Assembly (NCBI RefSeq): GCF_042675745.1
Contig: NZ_JBHTJM010000006.1
Span: forward strand, 310,001-374,000
DNA: 64,000 nt
Direction of reading: 5' to 3'
DNA from: Pseudofulvibacter geojedonensis
GTDB lineage: Bacteria > Bacteroidota > Bacteroidia > Flavobacteriales > Flavobacteriaceae
The translations under genes and the position numbers were made by a program. Each line of letters starts with the position of its first letter. The stretch's first letter is position 1. This document shows, in pieces, positions 47,092 through 56,030 of the stretch. Below the pieces are notes generated by a model that saw nothing but the letters and a program-made list of their open reading frames with translations, was not told where the DNA came from and searched no databases.

Positions 47092-47613
47092 ATGAACAAT
47101 ACCCTTTTTACCTTAGCAATAATTCAAATTATTATTTCAATAATATTAGCTGTATGCATCTTATTTGTGTCACACAAAATATTGATAAAACTATTTTTTA
47201 AAGAACAAGAAATTAAAAACGACCATTTAGCTTTTACCATATTTTCATGCGGAATATTTATTTCTATAGGGATAATTTTAGGAGAAATAATACCCTCTAT
47301 TAGCAATATTATAAGACTTTCGTTTACCCAAAACAACATTGTTAGTTTTACAGATATTATTAGCTATTCTGGCATTTATTTGTTTACCGGATTTATCTTT
47401 GCTCTTTTAATTAACCTAGCTACTTTTTTACTTTTTAGCGCTCTAACTAAAGGCATCAACGAATTCAAAGAAATTAAGCAAAATAATCTATCGGTAGCCT
47501 TATTAGTTGTTTCTACCTTAATAAGCATTACTCTGATTGTAAAAGACAGTATTTCAAGCCTTATAGAGTCGTTAATTCCATATCAAGAAACCTTAAATTT
47601 CTTAACAAAATAA
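47092..47613 (+). CDS. DUF350-like integral membrane protein
   Basis: A 173-residue protein with four membrane helices (about 5-27, 42-66, 84-109, 128-150), including the DUF350 pattern AFTIFSCGIFISIGIILGE and a second similar half. Function is unknown. It lies six bases after the transglutaminase-like gene, so it is the third gene of the unit. There is no terminator directly after it until 47725. Confidence 0.75.
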   Translation: MNNTLFTLAIIQIIISIILAVCILFVSHKILIKLFFKEQEIKNDHLAFTIFSCGIFISIGIILGEIIPSISNIIRLSFTQNNIVSFTDIISYSGIYLFTGFIFALLINLATFLLFSALTKGINEFKEIKQNNLSVALLVVSTLISITLIVKDSISSLIESLIPYQETLNFLTK

Positions 47614-47724
47614 ACGTTTTGTCGTTTTTTATGTTAAAGTTTGTTAAGCTATGTAATAAAACCAGCTTTTCTACGTCTTATATAATGAAAAAAAGAGTTA
47701 CTTTTTTCATAAGTTAGTTAGTTT
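47614..47724 (+). other. Intergenic stretch with a ten-codon frame and a promoter-like element
   Basis: After DUF350 the sequence contains GTTAAAGTTTGTTAAG, then CGTCTTATATA, then an ATG opening a ten-residue frame MKKRVTFFIS (47686-47718 region) that stops shortly before a strong terminator. The frame looks like the beginning of a signal peptide. It could be a leader peptide, a remnant of a deleted gene, or part of a small RNA. Confidence 0.35.
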
Positions 47725-47760
47725 AAAAGCCTGAAAACAATACGTTTTCAGGCTTTTTTT
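47725..47760 (+). terminator. Strong bidirectional-looking terminator after the DUF350 unit
   Basis: Fourteen-base stem AAAAGCCTGAAAAC (47725-47738) with GTTTTCAGGCTTTT (47744-47757), five-base loop, T tract to 47760. Confidence 0.9.
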
Positions 47761-47774
47761 ATAAACATAAAAAA

Positions 47775-47797
47775 GGTCAACCTTAGTAAGATTGACC
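47775..47797 (-). terminator. Terminator of tyrS
   Basis: GGTCAA (47775-47780) pairs with TTGACC (47792-47797), with an inner CTT/AAG pair; the minus strand then reads TTTTTT. It lies about 25 bases after the tyrS stop. Confidence 0.8.
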
Positions 47798-47822
47798 CCA
47801 ATATTTTAATCTTGAATATTAT

Positions 47823-49115
47823 TTAGTTAACTACTAAAACAAAATAATTTTTCTTTCCTTTTTGTAATAAAACAAATTTATCGTTAATCAAACTATCTTT
47901 CGTTATCAGAAAGTCTTCTTTTACTTTGGTTTTATTTACTGATATAGAATTAGCTTTCAATTCTCTTCTAGCCTCTCCATTAGATTTTAAAAAACCAGTT
48001 TTAGCCGCTAATGCTCCAATCATATCCAATCCATTATCTAAATCAGCTTTAGAAACTTCTGCTTGAGGCACGCCTCCAAAAACATCTAAAAAAGTCTGTT
48101 CATCTAAAGCTTTCAAATCATCTGCAGTTGATTTACCAAAAAGCATATTTGAAGCAGCAATAGCTTTATCATATTCATCTCTACCATGAACTAAAGCTGT
48201 CACCTCTTCTCCTAAACGTTTTTGCAACATTCTAACATGCGGAGCTTCTTTATGTTCTGCAATTAAAACATCTATAGTTTCCTTATCTAAAAAGGTAAAT
48301 ATTTTAATATACTTTTCAGCATCTTCATCAGAAGTATTTAACCAATATTGGTAGAACTTATACGGCGATGTTCTTTTGGCATCTAACCAAACATTACCAC
48401 CTTCAGACTTTCCAAATTTAGAACCATCAGATTTAGTAATTAAAGGACAAGTGATAGCATATCCTTTTCCTCCACCTATTCTTCTAATTAATTCGGTTCC
48501 TGTAGTAATGTTACCCCATTGATCTGAACCTCCCATTTGCAAAGTAGCAGAGTTTTCTCTGTATAAGTGCAAAAAGTCATATCCTTGAACCATCTGGTAA
48601 GTAAATTCTGTAAAAGACATACCTTCTTTAGACTCTGATCCGATTCGGTTTTTTACAGAATCTTTAGCCATCATATAGTTTACAGTAATATGCTTACCTA
48701 CATCACGAATAAAGTCTAAAAAAGAAAACTCTTTCATCCAATCATAATTGTTCACTAAAATAGCTGCATTAGGCTCATTGCTTTCAAAATCTAAAAAATG
48801 TCCTAATTGCTTTTTTACACAATCCTGATTATGTCTTAAAGTTTTTTCATCTAATAAATTACGCTCAGATGATTTTCCTGACGGATCTCCAATCATTCCA
48901 GTAGCCCCTCCAACCAATGCAATTGGCTTATGTCCACATCTCTGATAATGAGCCAACAACATAATAGGAACTAAATTACCTATGTGCAAAGAATCTGCTG
49001 TTGGATCGAAACCAACATAGGCACTCCTCATTTCCTCTAATAAGTGTTCTTCTGTACCTGGCATGCTATCGTTTAACATACCTCTCCATTTTAATTCTTC
49101 AATAAAATTTGTCAT
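47823..49115 (-). CDS. tyrS: Tyrosyl-tRNA synthetase
   Basis: A class I synthetase of about 430 residues from the ATG at 49115 (MTNFIEELKWRGM). An in-frame ATG at 49139 lies upstream of the predicted transcript start, which favours the shorter form. The HIGH motif appears as LHIGNLVPIM, KMSKS as SKFGKSEGG; the tyrosine pocket region has MGGSDQWGNI. The C-terminal S4-like domain covers about 360-430. Confidence 0.97.
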   Translation of the reverse strand: MTNFIEELKWRGMLNDSMPGTEEHLLEEMRSAYVGFDPTADSLHIGNLVPIMLLAHYQRCGHKPIALVGGATGMIGDPSGKSSERNLLDEKTLRHNQDCVKKQLGHFLDFESNEPNAAILVNNYDWMKEFSFLDFIRDVGKHITVNYMMAKDSVKNRIGSESKEGMSFTEFTYQMVQGYDFLHLYRENSATLQMGGSDQWGNITTGTELIRRIGGGKGYAITCPLITKSDGSKFGKSEGGNVWLDAKRTSPYKFYQYWLNTSDEDAEKYIKIFTFLDKETIDVLIAEHKEAPHVRMLQKRLGEEVTALVHGRDEYDKAIAASNMLFGKSTADDLKALDEQTFLDVFGGVPQAEVSKADLDNGLDMIGALAAKTGFLKSNGEARRELKANSISVNKTKVKEDFLITKDSLINDKFVLLQKGKKNYFVLVVN

Positions 49116-49136
49116 GCTCTTAAATTTATCAAGCCA

Positions 49137-49144
49137 CAAAGATA
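49137..49144 (-). promoter_or_regulatory. -7 box of tyrS
   Basis: Minus strand TATCTTTG matches TAnnTTTG, 21 bases before the preferred tyrS start. It overlaps the longer in-frame start, supporting the shorter protein. No clear -33 element. Confidence 0.6.
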
Positions 49145-49177
49145 CATTTATAGATGAAAAAATTCTATTTTCGCTAT

Positions 49178-50194
49178 ATGATTTTAGTTACTGGCGGAAC
49201 AGGATTAGTTGGCTCTCATTTGTTATATTATTTAACACAAACAAATGACAACATAACAGCTATATATAGAAATGATACAAAACGCGACTATGTAAAAAAA
49301 ATCTTTGGATACTATACTAACAACATCGAAAGCTTATTCAATAAAATTAAATGGATAAAAGCCGATTTAACAGATGTACCAGCACTAGAAAAAGCATTCG
49401 ATAAAGTATCTATTGTATACCATTGTGCTGCCAATATTTCATTTAACCCAAAAGACTACCAAAAAGCTAAAGAAACAAATCATATTGGAACAGCCAATAT
49501 CGTAAACTTATGTCTAGCATATAACATTTCAAAGCTTTGCCATATCAGCTCTATTGCTACCTTAGACGAACCTAAAAAAGGACTCATAAACGAAAGTGCA
49601 GAATGGTCTCCAGAAAAAAACAAACACAATATATACGCCATTACCAAGTACAATGCCGAGCTAGAGGTATGGAGAGGATCGCAAGAGGGACTTAACACCG
49701 TAATTATAAATCCTGGATTGATTATCGGGCCTGGTTTTTGGAATTCAGGATCAGGAAAAATATTCAAGATGATTCACAAAGGCTTCAATTACTATACAAA
49801 AGGATCGATTGGGGTTATTGACATAAACGACCTTATAAAATCAATAATATTCCTTACTAACTCTCAAATATCTAATAAAAGATTTATCCTAGTCTCAGAT
49901 AACATAAACTACCAAAAACTAATTAGTAGTATATCTATTAACCTCGGAATAAAAAAGTCTTCCAAAGAAGTTTCTGAAAAACTTATTTATTATTATTATT
50001 TATTTGATAAACTAAAGAGTTCTATTGGTATATCTAAAAGACAAGTTTTTAAACCTAATACTGCTACTTTATTTAAAAAATTAGAATACAACAATAGCAA
50101 AATAAAAAACACGGTAGATTTTCATTTTAGGTCATTTAACGAAAGTATATTAAAAACCACCCAACTTTTTTTAAAAGATTTTACTAAAGAATAA
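49178..50194 (+). CDS. NAD-dependent epimerase/dehydratase family protein
   Basis: A 338-residue short-chain dehydrogenase of the extended type from the ATG at 49178 (MILVTGGTGLVGSHLL, the Rossmann GxxGxxG); a longer in-frame start at 49154 is possible. The catalytic YxxxK is YAITKYNAEL, and the serine is in HISSIATL. Substrate unknown, probably a nucleotide sugar or lipid-linked steroid-like compound. Divergent from tyrS and convergent with the DUF4296 gene five bases away. Confidence 0.9.
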   Translation: MILVTGGTGLVGSHLLYYLTQTNDNITAIYRNDTKRDYVKKIFGYYTNNIESLFNKIKWIKADLTDVPALEKAFDKVSIVYHCAANISFNPKDYQKAKETNHIGTANIVNLCLAYNISKLCHISSIATLDEPKKGLINESAEWSPEKNKHNIYAITKYNAELEVWRGSQEGLNTVIINPGLIIGPGFWNSGSGKIFKMIHKGFNYYTKGSIGVIDINDLIKSIIFLTNSQISNKRFILVSDNINYQKLISSISINLGIKKSSKEVSEKLIYYYYLFDKLKSSIGISKRQVFKPNTATLFKKLEYNNSKIKNTVDFHFRSFNESILKTTQLFLKDFTKE

Positions 50195-50198
50195 CTTA

Positions 50199-50636
50199 TT
50201 AATTCCCTTCTTTTGTTGACTTAAAGCTTTCTTTTTTTAAATCTAACTTAGCTGGCTTTTTTTTTGTCAACTTTAAACTGTCTTCTACTTTTATTTTCTC
50301 TGAAACCTCTTTCTTTATACTCTCTAACCTTTGCTGCACAGCAAACTCAATATCTTTTGCCGTTTTGAAAGAATTGGTAGCATAGTAATTCAAGTTCTGT
50401 CTTAAAGTAACGCTATCTATTTTATACTTATGATAAACAAACTTATCTATAAACACAGAACTATCTTTTATTTTTCTATAATTCTTAGATCTAGCAGCAT
50501 TCATTAATCTAATGTCGCACATAATATCTACCATCTTTTCCTGAGACAACAGATTGTCAGGCTCAGGAGATTTATGAACCTTATCGCAAGACATTAAAAC
50601 CAGAACGAAACTTAAAAACAAAAGATAGCTCTTCAT
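50199..50636 (-). CDS. DUF4296 lipoprotein
   Basis: A 145-residue protein with lipoprotein signal MKSYLLFLSFVLVLMSC and the DUF4296 pattern MVDIMCDIRLMNAARS, followed by KYKIDSVTLRQNLNYYATN. The C-terminus is Lys-rich. Function unknown. It starts three bases after the dihydroorotase stop and is the last gene of the run glycosyltransferase, dihydroorotase, DUF4296. Confidence 0.85.
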   Translation of the reverse strand: MKSYLLFLSFVLVLMSCDKVHKSPEPDNLLSQEKMVDIMCDIRLMNAARSKNYRKIKDSSVFIDKFVYHKYKIDSVTLRQNLNYYATNSFKTAKDIEFAVQQRLESIKKEVSEKIKVEDSLKLTKKKPAKLDLKKESFKSTKEGN

Positions 50637-50638
50637 AA

Positions 50639-51979
50639 TTACCTATTAAATGTTAATTGCTTTCCTTTTTTTAAGTCGTAAAACTTAAAGTTTTTATACA
50701 CTAAACTACCATTAACAAAAGTATGGGTAATTCTAGATTTGAATGTATTACCTTCAAACGGCGACCAACCACATTTATAATAAATATTCTCTTTAGTAAC
50801 ACTCCAAGGGTTGTTTAAATCTACAATAACCATATCGGCAAAAAAACCTGGTTTAATATAACCTCTATTTTTTATCTGAAATAACCTAGCTGGATTGTGA
50901 CACATTTTTTCAACAAGCTTCTCTAAACTTATTTTTTCCTGATGATATGCTTCTAACATGCTTACCAATGCATGCTGAACCAACGGACCTCCTGATGGAG
51001 CCTTAGTGTATACATTACTTTTTTCTTCTATCGTATGGGGAGCATGATCTGTTGCAATTACATCTATTCTATCATCTAACAAAGCTTTCCATAGCAAATC
51101 TTTGTCTTTTTGAGTTTTCACTGCTGGATTCCATTTAATATGAGTTCCTTTTTCCTCATAATCTGCATCAGTAAACCATAAATGATGCACACATACTTCT
51201 GCTGTAATTTTCTTTTCTTCTAAAGGTATTTTGTTTGTAAACAACTCTGTTTCTTTACCCGTAGACAAATGAAAAACATGCAATCTTGCTCCTGTTTTTT
51301 TAGCCAATTCTATTGCTCTAGAAGATGATAAATAGCAAGCCTCTTCACTTCTTATAATAGGATGGTATTTCATTGGAATGTCATCTCCAAATTCAGCCTT
51401 ATATTTCTCAGTGTTAGCCCTAATTGTCCCCTCATCTTCACAGTGAACCGCAATTAACAAGTCTGTACTAGAAAAAATCTTTTCTAAAACTTCTAGGTTA
51501 TCAACTAACATATTACCAGTAGACGAACCTAAAAACAATTTTAAAGCAGCCACTTTCTGTGGATCGACCTTTAATATTTCGTCTAAATTGTCATTGGTTC
51601 CACCAAACATAAATGAATAATTTGCATAAGAAGTTTTTGACGCTATATCAAACTTCTTATCTAATTCTTCTATTGTTGTAGTTTGCGGATTAGTATTAGG
51701 CATTTCTATAAAAGATGTAATACCTCCTGCTATAGCTGCTCTTGATTCAGTTTCTATATTAGCCTTATGAGTTAAACCTGGCTCCCTAAAATGAACCTGA
51801 TCATCTATAACTCCTGGCAGCAAATATTTACCTTCAGCATCAAAAACACTAACGTCGGGAGATTTTGCACTTATTTGTTCTGCAACCTCAACAATATATT
51901 CTCCTTCTACATAGACATCTCCCTCGAATATTGAGTTTTCATTTACAATCTTAGCATTCTTAATTAAAACCTTATTCAT
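50639..51979 (-). CDS. pyrC: Dihydroorotase (amidohydrolase family)
   Basis: A 446-residue amidohydrolase catalysing ring closure of carbamoyl-aspartate in pyrimidine synthesis. Seen: VIDDQVHFREPG near residue 60, the carboxylated Lys in KLFLGSSTGNM, metal His in AVHCEDEG and HVFHLSTG, and the catalytic Asp in ATDHAPHT. The first His of the usual HxH metal motif is replaced by Gln61 (CAG at 51797-51799). The family name is firm; an allantoinase-like role is less likely. Coupled on both sides with gaps of three bases. Confidence 0.9.
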   Translation of the reverse strand: MNKVLIKNAKIVNENSIFEGDVYVEGEYIVEVAEQISAKSPDVSVFDAEGKYLLPGVIDDQVHFREPGLTHKANIETESRAAIAGGITSFIEMPNTNPQTTTIEELDKKFDIASKTSYANYSFMFGGTNDNLDEILKVDPQKVAALKLFLGSSTGNMLVDNLEVLEKIFSSTDLLIAVHCEDEGTIRANTEKYKAEFGDDIPMKYHPIIRSEEACYLSSSRAIELAKKTGARLHVFHLSTGKETELFTNKIPLEEKKITAEVCVHHLWFTDADYEEKGTHIKWNPAVKTQKDKDLLWKALLDDRIDVIATDHAPHTIEEKSNVYTKAPSGGPLVQHALVSMLEAYHQEKISLEKLVEKMCHNPARLFQIKNRGYIKPGFFADMVIVDLNNPWSVTKENIYYKCGWSPFEGNTFKSRITHTFVNGSLVYKNFKFYDLKKGKQLTFNR

Positions 51980-51982
51980 CTT

Positions 51983-52705
51983 TTATTTTTTAAATACACT
52001 TCTTAATTTCATTAAAATAACCCCAAATACCGCTTCGGATATAATAGAACCATCCATTTTAGACTCACCTTTTGTTCTATCTGTAAAAACAACAGGAACC
52101 TCTTCTATTTTAAATTGCTTTAAATAGGCTTTAAATTTCATTTCTATTTGAAAAGCATAACCCACAAACTTAATCTTATCTAAATCTATACTTTCTAAAA
52201 CTTTCCTTTTATAACAAACAAAACCAGCTGTAGTATCGTTGATATTCATTCTAGTGATAAACCTAACATATTTAGAGGCAAAATACGAAAGTAAAACTCT
52301 GTTCATTGGCCAGTTTACCACATTTACCCCAGATTTATACCTAGAACCTATTGAAACATCTACATCATGCAACGAACACATTTCGTACAGCTTATTAAGA
52401 TCTTTTGGATTATGAGAGAAATCAGCATCCATCTCGCAAACATAATTATAATGTCGTAACAAAGCCCATTTAAAAGCATGTATATATGCCGTACCCAATC
52501 CAGACTTTCCTTTGCGTTGTTCTAAATAAAGTTGATCTGGAAACTCTTTTTGAAGCTTAATTACCGTGTTAGCAGTTCCATCTGGCGAATTATCATCTAC
52601 CACCAAGACATCAAACACTTCAGTTTCTCTAAAAACAGCACGTATTATCGCTTCTATGTTTTCAATTTCGTTATAGGTAGGTATTACTACTAAAGCCTCT
52701 CTCAT
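51983..52705 (-). CDS. Polyprenol monophosphomannose synthase-type glycosyltransferase (GT2)
   Basis: A 240-residue GT2 enzyme like DPM1/Ppm1: VVIPTYNEIENIEAII at the start, DVLVVDDNSPDGTA, EMDADFSHNPKDL (the DxD-like metal site) and DTTAGFVCYKRKVL. Such enzymes attach a sugar, commonly mannose, to a polyprenyl phosphate at the cytosolic membrane face. There is no C-terminal membrane domain. First gene of a three-gene minus-strand unit. Confidence 0.9.
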   Translation of the reverse strand: MREALVVIPTYNEIENIEAIIRAVFRETEVFDVLVVDDNSPDGTANTVIKLQKEFPDQLYLEQRKGKSGLGTAYIHAFKWALLRHYNYVCEMDADFSHNPKDLNKLYEMCSLHDVDVSIGSRYKSGVNVVNWPMNRVLLSYFASKYVRFITRMNINDTTAGFVCYKRKVLESIDLDKIKFVGYAFQIEMKFKAYLKQFKIEEVPVVFTDRTKGESKMDGSIISEAVFGVILMKLRSVFKK

Positions 52706-52763
52706 ATGGCAAGCAAAAATAACTCTTTATCTTTTTAATTTTATTAATTATTTCTAAAAATAG

Positions 52764-52771
52764 TACTTTTG
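52764..52771 (+). promoter_or_regulatory. -7 box of the DUF4271 gene
   Basis: TACTTTTG ends only eight bases before the ATG at 52780, so the transcript would have almost no leader. No clear -33 element. Confidence 0.45.
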
Positions 52772-52779
52772 TTACTTCT

Positions 52780-53442
52780 ATGGATTTTATACTGAGAAAC
52801 TTAAACAATCTAGACTTTTTTACCTTTATTATTTTAGGGTGCATTTCTTTATTATGCATTATCAAGCTTAGCTACCAACAACAGTTTAATGAATTCATTA
52901 CCTTTTTATCTAACGGAAAATACTTAATACTTCACAATAAGAAAGAATTAAAATCTAACTTTTTCAACAGCTTGTTTTTTTTATTCTTTAGCACTAACAG
53001 CTCTCTATTTTGTTTTTTCTTAGCAAATAAATTCGATTTCATTGACAGCAACTCATTCATATCATTAGGTTATTTTTTCTTATCTATTAATATATTTTTT
53101 ATTGTAAAATATGTAATCGAAAAATTACTTTTTGAAATTTTAGACTTGAACCACTTTTACAAAAGCATTCATTTCCAAAAACTTACACTAATAAACTACA
53201 TTTCTTTAATACTTTTTTTAGTTAACCTAACTTTTTTTTACATCCATACAACTCCTAGCACTTTTTTTATCTTTTGCATTATTGCTACTTTACTGTTATT
53301 ATACCTACTAACTATAGTATTTTTAACCTTCTATAATCAAAAAATAATTTTACGTAATTGGTTTTATTTTATTTTGTATCTTTGCGCTTTCGAAATTGCA
53401 CCTATTTTACTGGCTGTGATTTGGTTAAAAACTAATCCTTAA
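52780..53442 (+). CDS. DUF4271 integral membrane protein
   Basis: A 220-residue protein with about six membrane helices and the flavobacterial DUF4271 pattern HFYKSIHFQKLTLINY and CAFEIAPILLAVIW near the end. Function unknown; in Bacteroidota the family is found beside hemD, as here, 14 bases upstream of it. Confidence 0.85.
   Translation: MDFILRNLNNLDFFTFIILGCISLLCIIKLSYQQQFNEFITFLSNGKYLILHNKKELKSNFFNSLFFLFFSTNSSLFCFFLANKFDFIDSNSFISLGYFFLSINIFFIVKYVIEKLLFEILDLNHFYKSIHFQKLTLINYISLILFLVNLTFFYIHTTPSTFFIFCIIATLLLLYLLTIVFLTFYNQKIILRNWFYFILYLCAFEIAPILLAVIWLKTNP
53377..53384 (+). promoter_or_regulatory. Possible internal promoter for hemD
   Basis: TATCTTTG (TAnnTTTG) lies inside the end of the DUF4271 gene, 72 bases before hemD; the upstream TTG is at 16 bases rather than 19-20. 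Confidence 0.35.
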
Positions 53443-53456
53443 AATACCTTGAGAAT

Positions 53457-54203
53457 ATGAAAGTGAAAACTATCTTGGTTTCTCAACCAGAGCCAAAAGC
53501 AGAGAACTCTCCTTATTTTGACCTGGAGGAAAGACAAAAAGTAAAAATTGATTTCAGACCTTTTATTCATGTAGAAGGCGTACCTAGCAAGGAAATCCGT
53601 AAACAAAAGATAGATCTTTCTCAATTTACCGCTATTATACTTACTAGTAGAAACGCTGTAGATCATTACTTTAGAATTGCCGAAGAAATGCGTTTTAAAG
53701 TTCCAGATACGATGAAATATTTTTGTCAATCTGAAGCAGTTGCCTATTACCTACAGAAATACGTGGTTTACAGAAAGCGTAAAATCTATGTTGGAAAAAG
53801 AACTTTTGCTGAATTATCTCCTTTAATTAAAAAATACAAGGACGAAAAGTTTTTACTTCCTTCTTCAGACAAGTTAAAAAAATTAATTCCAACCACTTTA
53901 GACGAACTAAAAGTTGAATGGACTCAGGCTACTTTATACAAAACAGTAGTTAGTGATTTATCTGACTTAGCAGATGTTTACTATGACATTTTGGTATTCT
54001 ATAGTCCATCTGGAATTGACTCTTTATTAAAGAATTTTCCAGACTTCAAGCAGAACAAAACCAGAATAGCAGTATTTGGAAACACTACCGTAAAAGCAGC
54101 TAACGAAGCTGGATTACGCATCGATATTCAAGCACCTACTCCTGAAACACCTTCTATGACAATGGCGCTTAAAAAGTATATTAACGAAGCTAACAAGAAA
54201 TAA
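53457..54203 (+). CDS. hemD: Uroporphyrinogen-III synthase
   Basis: A 248-residue HemD: MKVKTILVSQPEPKAENSPY at the start, FTAIILTSRNAVDHYF, YDILVFYSPSGIDSLLKNFP and RIAVFGNTTVKAANEAGL toward the end, the two-lobe fold of the family. It closes and inverts hydroxymethylbilane to uroporphyrinogen III in haem synthesis, which supports the haem-rich respiratory chain encoded here. Other hem genes are outside the window. Confidence 0.92.
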   Translation: MKVKTILVSQPEPKAENSPYFDLEERQKVKIDFRPFIHVEGVPSKEIRKQKIDLSQFTAIILTSRNAVDHYFRIAEEMRFKVPDTMKYFCQSEAVAYYLQKYVVYRKRKIYVGKRTFAELSPLIKKYKDEKFLLPSSDKLKKLIPTTLDELKVEWTQATLYKTVVSDLSDLADVYYDILVFYSPSGIDSLLKNFPDFKQNKTRIAVFGNTTVKAANEAGLRIDIQAPTPETPSMTMALKKYINEANKK

Positions 54204-54235
54204 TTAAACATTTTTTTGTTAACCTTATACAAAAG

Positions 54236-54263
54236 CTCTCATTGTTAATGAGAGTTTTTTTTT
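54236..54263 (+). terminator. Terminator of hemD
   Basis: CTCTCAT (54236-54242) pairs with ATGAGAG (54248-54254), five-base loop, followed by nine T residues. Confidence 0.9.
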
Positions 54264-54306
54264 ATTAGATAATTAAATCACATATCAACCAGACTTACCA
54301 ACAACA

Positions 54307-54336
54307 AAAATCCCGAAGCTTTCACTTCGGGATTTT
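54307..54336 (-). terminator. Terminator of pckA
   Basis: AAAATCCCGAAG (54307-54318) pairs with CTTCGGGATTTT (54325-54336), six-base loop; T residues follow on the minus strand. Confidence 0.9.
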
Positions 54337-54359
54337 AAATATATTATTCTGAAAGTTAA

Positions 54360-55955
54360 TTATACAATTGGACCTCCATTCATAATTTCTTCATTTGCAT
54401 ACTCTTCAAACTGAGCAAAGTTCTTCTTGAAAGAAGCAGCTAATTCATTTGCTTTTGCATCATATGCATTAGCATCTGCCCAAGTTTCTTTTGGGTTTAG
54501 CACCTCATCTGGAACATTTTCACATGTAGTTGGCATAGATAAACCAAATACAGGGTGAGTTATAAACTCTACATTATCTAATCTTCCCTCTAAAGCCTCA
54601 GTAATCATAGCTCTAGTATACTTAAGCTTCATTCTATTTCCAGTTCCATAAGGACCACCTGTCCAACCAGTATTCACTAACCAAACATTCACCCCTGCTT
54701 CTTGCATTTTAGCCGATAACATTTCAGCATATTTAGTTGGATGTAAAGGCATAAATGGCGCTCCGAAACAAGCTGAAAAACTTGGCAATGGCTCATTAAT
54801 TCCAGCTTCTGTACCAGCAACTTTAGCAGTATAACCCGAAATGAAGTGATAAGCAGCTTGACCTGGTGTTAATTTAGAAATTGGAGGCAACACTCCAAAA
54901 GCATCTGCTGTTAAAAAGAAGATATTTTTAGGGTTTTTACCAATAGAAGGTGTTTGTATATTATCTATGTGATAAATTGGATAACTAACACGTGTATTTT
55001 GTGTTATTGAAGTATCTTCAAAATCTACCTCACCTTTATCATTCATTACTATATTCTCTAAAATAGCACCTCGCTTAATAGCGTTGTATATTTCAGGCTC
55101 TTTTTCCGCAGACAAGTCAATTACTTTTGCGTAACAACCCCCTTCAAAATTAAAGACAGTATTTTCGTTTGTCCAACCGTGTTCATCATCACCAATTAAC
55201 TTACGTTCTGGATCACAAGACAAAGTTGTTTTTCCAGTACCAGACAATCCAAAGAAAATTGCAGTTTCTCCATTCTTACCTACATTAGCAGAACAGTGCA
55301 TAGGCAATGTGTTCTTATAAACTGGTAAAATAAAGTTTAAAGCAGAAAAGATTCCTTTCTTGATTTCTCCAGTATAACCAGTTCCTCCTATTAAAGCAAC
55401 CTTTTTACCAAAGTTTAATATAGCAAAATTATGCTGACGTGTACCATCTACAGCAGCATCTGCCATAAAACCAGGAGCATTGATTATTGTCCACTCTGGA
55501 TCAAAACCTTCTAACTCTTCTGCTGTTGGTCTTAAAAACATGTTATAAGCAAACATGTTAGACCAAGGATATTCGTTTACTACACGTATGTTTAACTTAT
55601 AGTTCTCGTCTGCACAAGCATAGCTATCTCTAACATACACTTCTTTTTCAGACAAGTAAGCAACTACTTTATCATATAATTTATCAAATTTATCAGCTTC
55701 AAAAGGGATGTTTATATCTCCCCACCAAACCTTATCTTCAGTTGCAGCATCTTTTACAATAAATCTATCCATTGGAGACCTACCTGTAAACTCACCTGTT
55801 TTAATTGCCAAAGCACCAGATGCAGCTTCTACTCCCTGTTCATTTTTGATGGTTACATCATGTAATTCATCAGAAGATAAATTGTAATGAACTTTAGCAT
55901 TCTTGATTCCATATTGTTCTAATGAAATCATCATTTTCGTATCATTATCAGCCAT
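54360..55955 (-). CDS. pckA: Phosphoenolpyruvate carboxykinase (ATP)
   Basis: A 531-residue enzyme converting oxaloacetate and ATP to phosphoenolpyruvate, ADP and CO2, the first committed step of gluconeogenesis. The P-loop is GLSGTGKTTLSCDP, the kinase-2 region IGDDEHGW, the substrate Arg region GEFTGRSPMDRF, and GGTGYTGEIKKGIFSAL is family-specific. Monocistronic, with its own -7 box and terminator. Confidence 0.97.
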   Translation of the reverse strand: MADNDTKMMISLEQYGIKNAKVHYNLSSDELHDVTIKNEQGVEAASGALAIKTGEFTGRSPMDRFIVKDAATEDKVWWGDINIPFEADKFDKLYDKVVAYLSEKEVYVRDSYACADENYKLNIRVVNEYPWSNMFAYNMFLRPTAEELEGFDPEWTIINAPGFMADAAVDGTRQHNFAILNFGKKVALIGGTGYTGEIKKGIFSALNFILPVYKNTLPMHCSANVGKNGETAIFFGLSGTGKTTLSCDPERKLIGDDEHGWTNENTVFNFEGGCYAKVIDLSAEKEPEIYNAIKRGAILENIVMNDKGEVDFEDTSITQNTRVSYPIYHIDNIQTPSIGKNPKNIFFLTADAFGVLPPISKLTPGQAAYHFISGYTAKVAGTEAGINEPLPSFSACFGAPFMPLHPTKYAEMLSAKMQEAGVNVWLVNTGWTGGPYGTGNRMKLKYTRAMITEALEGRLDNVEFITHPVFGLSMPTTCENVPDEVLNPKETWADANAYDAKANELAASFKKNFAQFEEYANEEIMNGGPIV

Positions 55956-55999
55956 AATAATAGTGTTGCGTTGTGTTTGTTTTATATTGTTATAAAGGG

Positions 56000-56007
56000 C
56001 AAAAGTA
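56000..56007 (-). promoter_or_regulatory. -7 box of pckA
   Basis: Minus strand TACTTTTG matches TAnnTTTG, 44 bases before the start. No -33 element at the standard spacing. Confidence 0.55.
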
Positions 56008-56030
56008 TAAATTATTTTACAAACCCTCCC

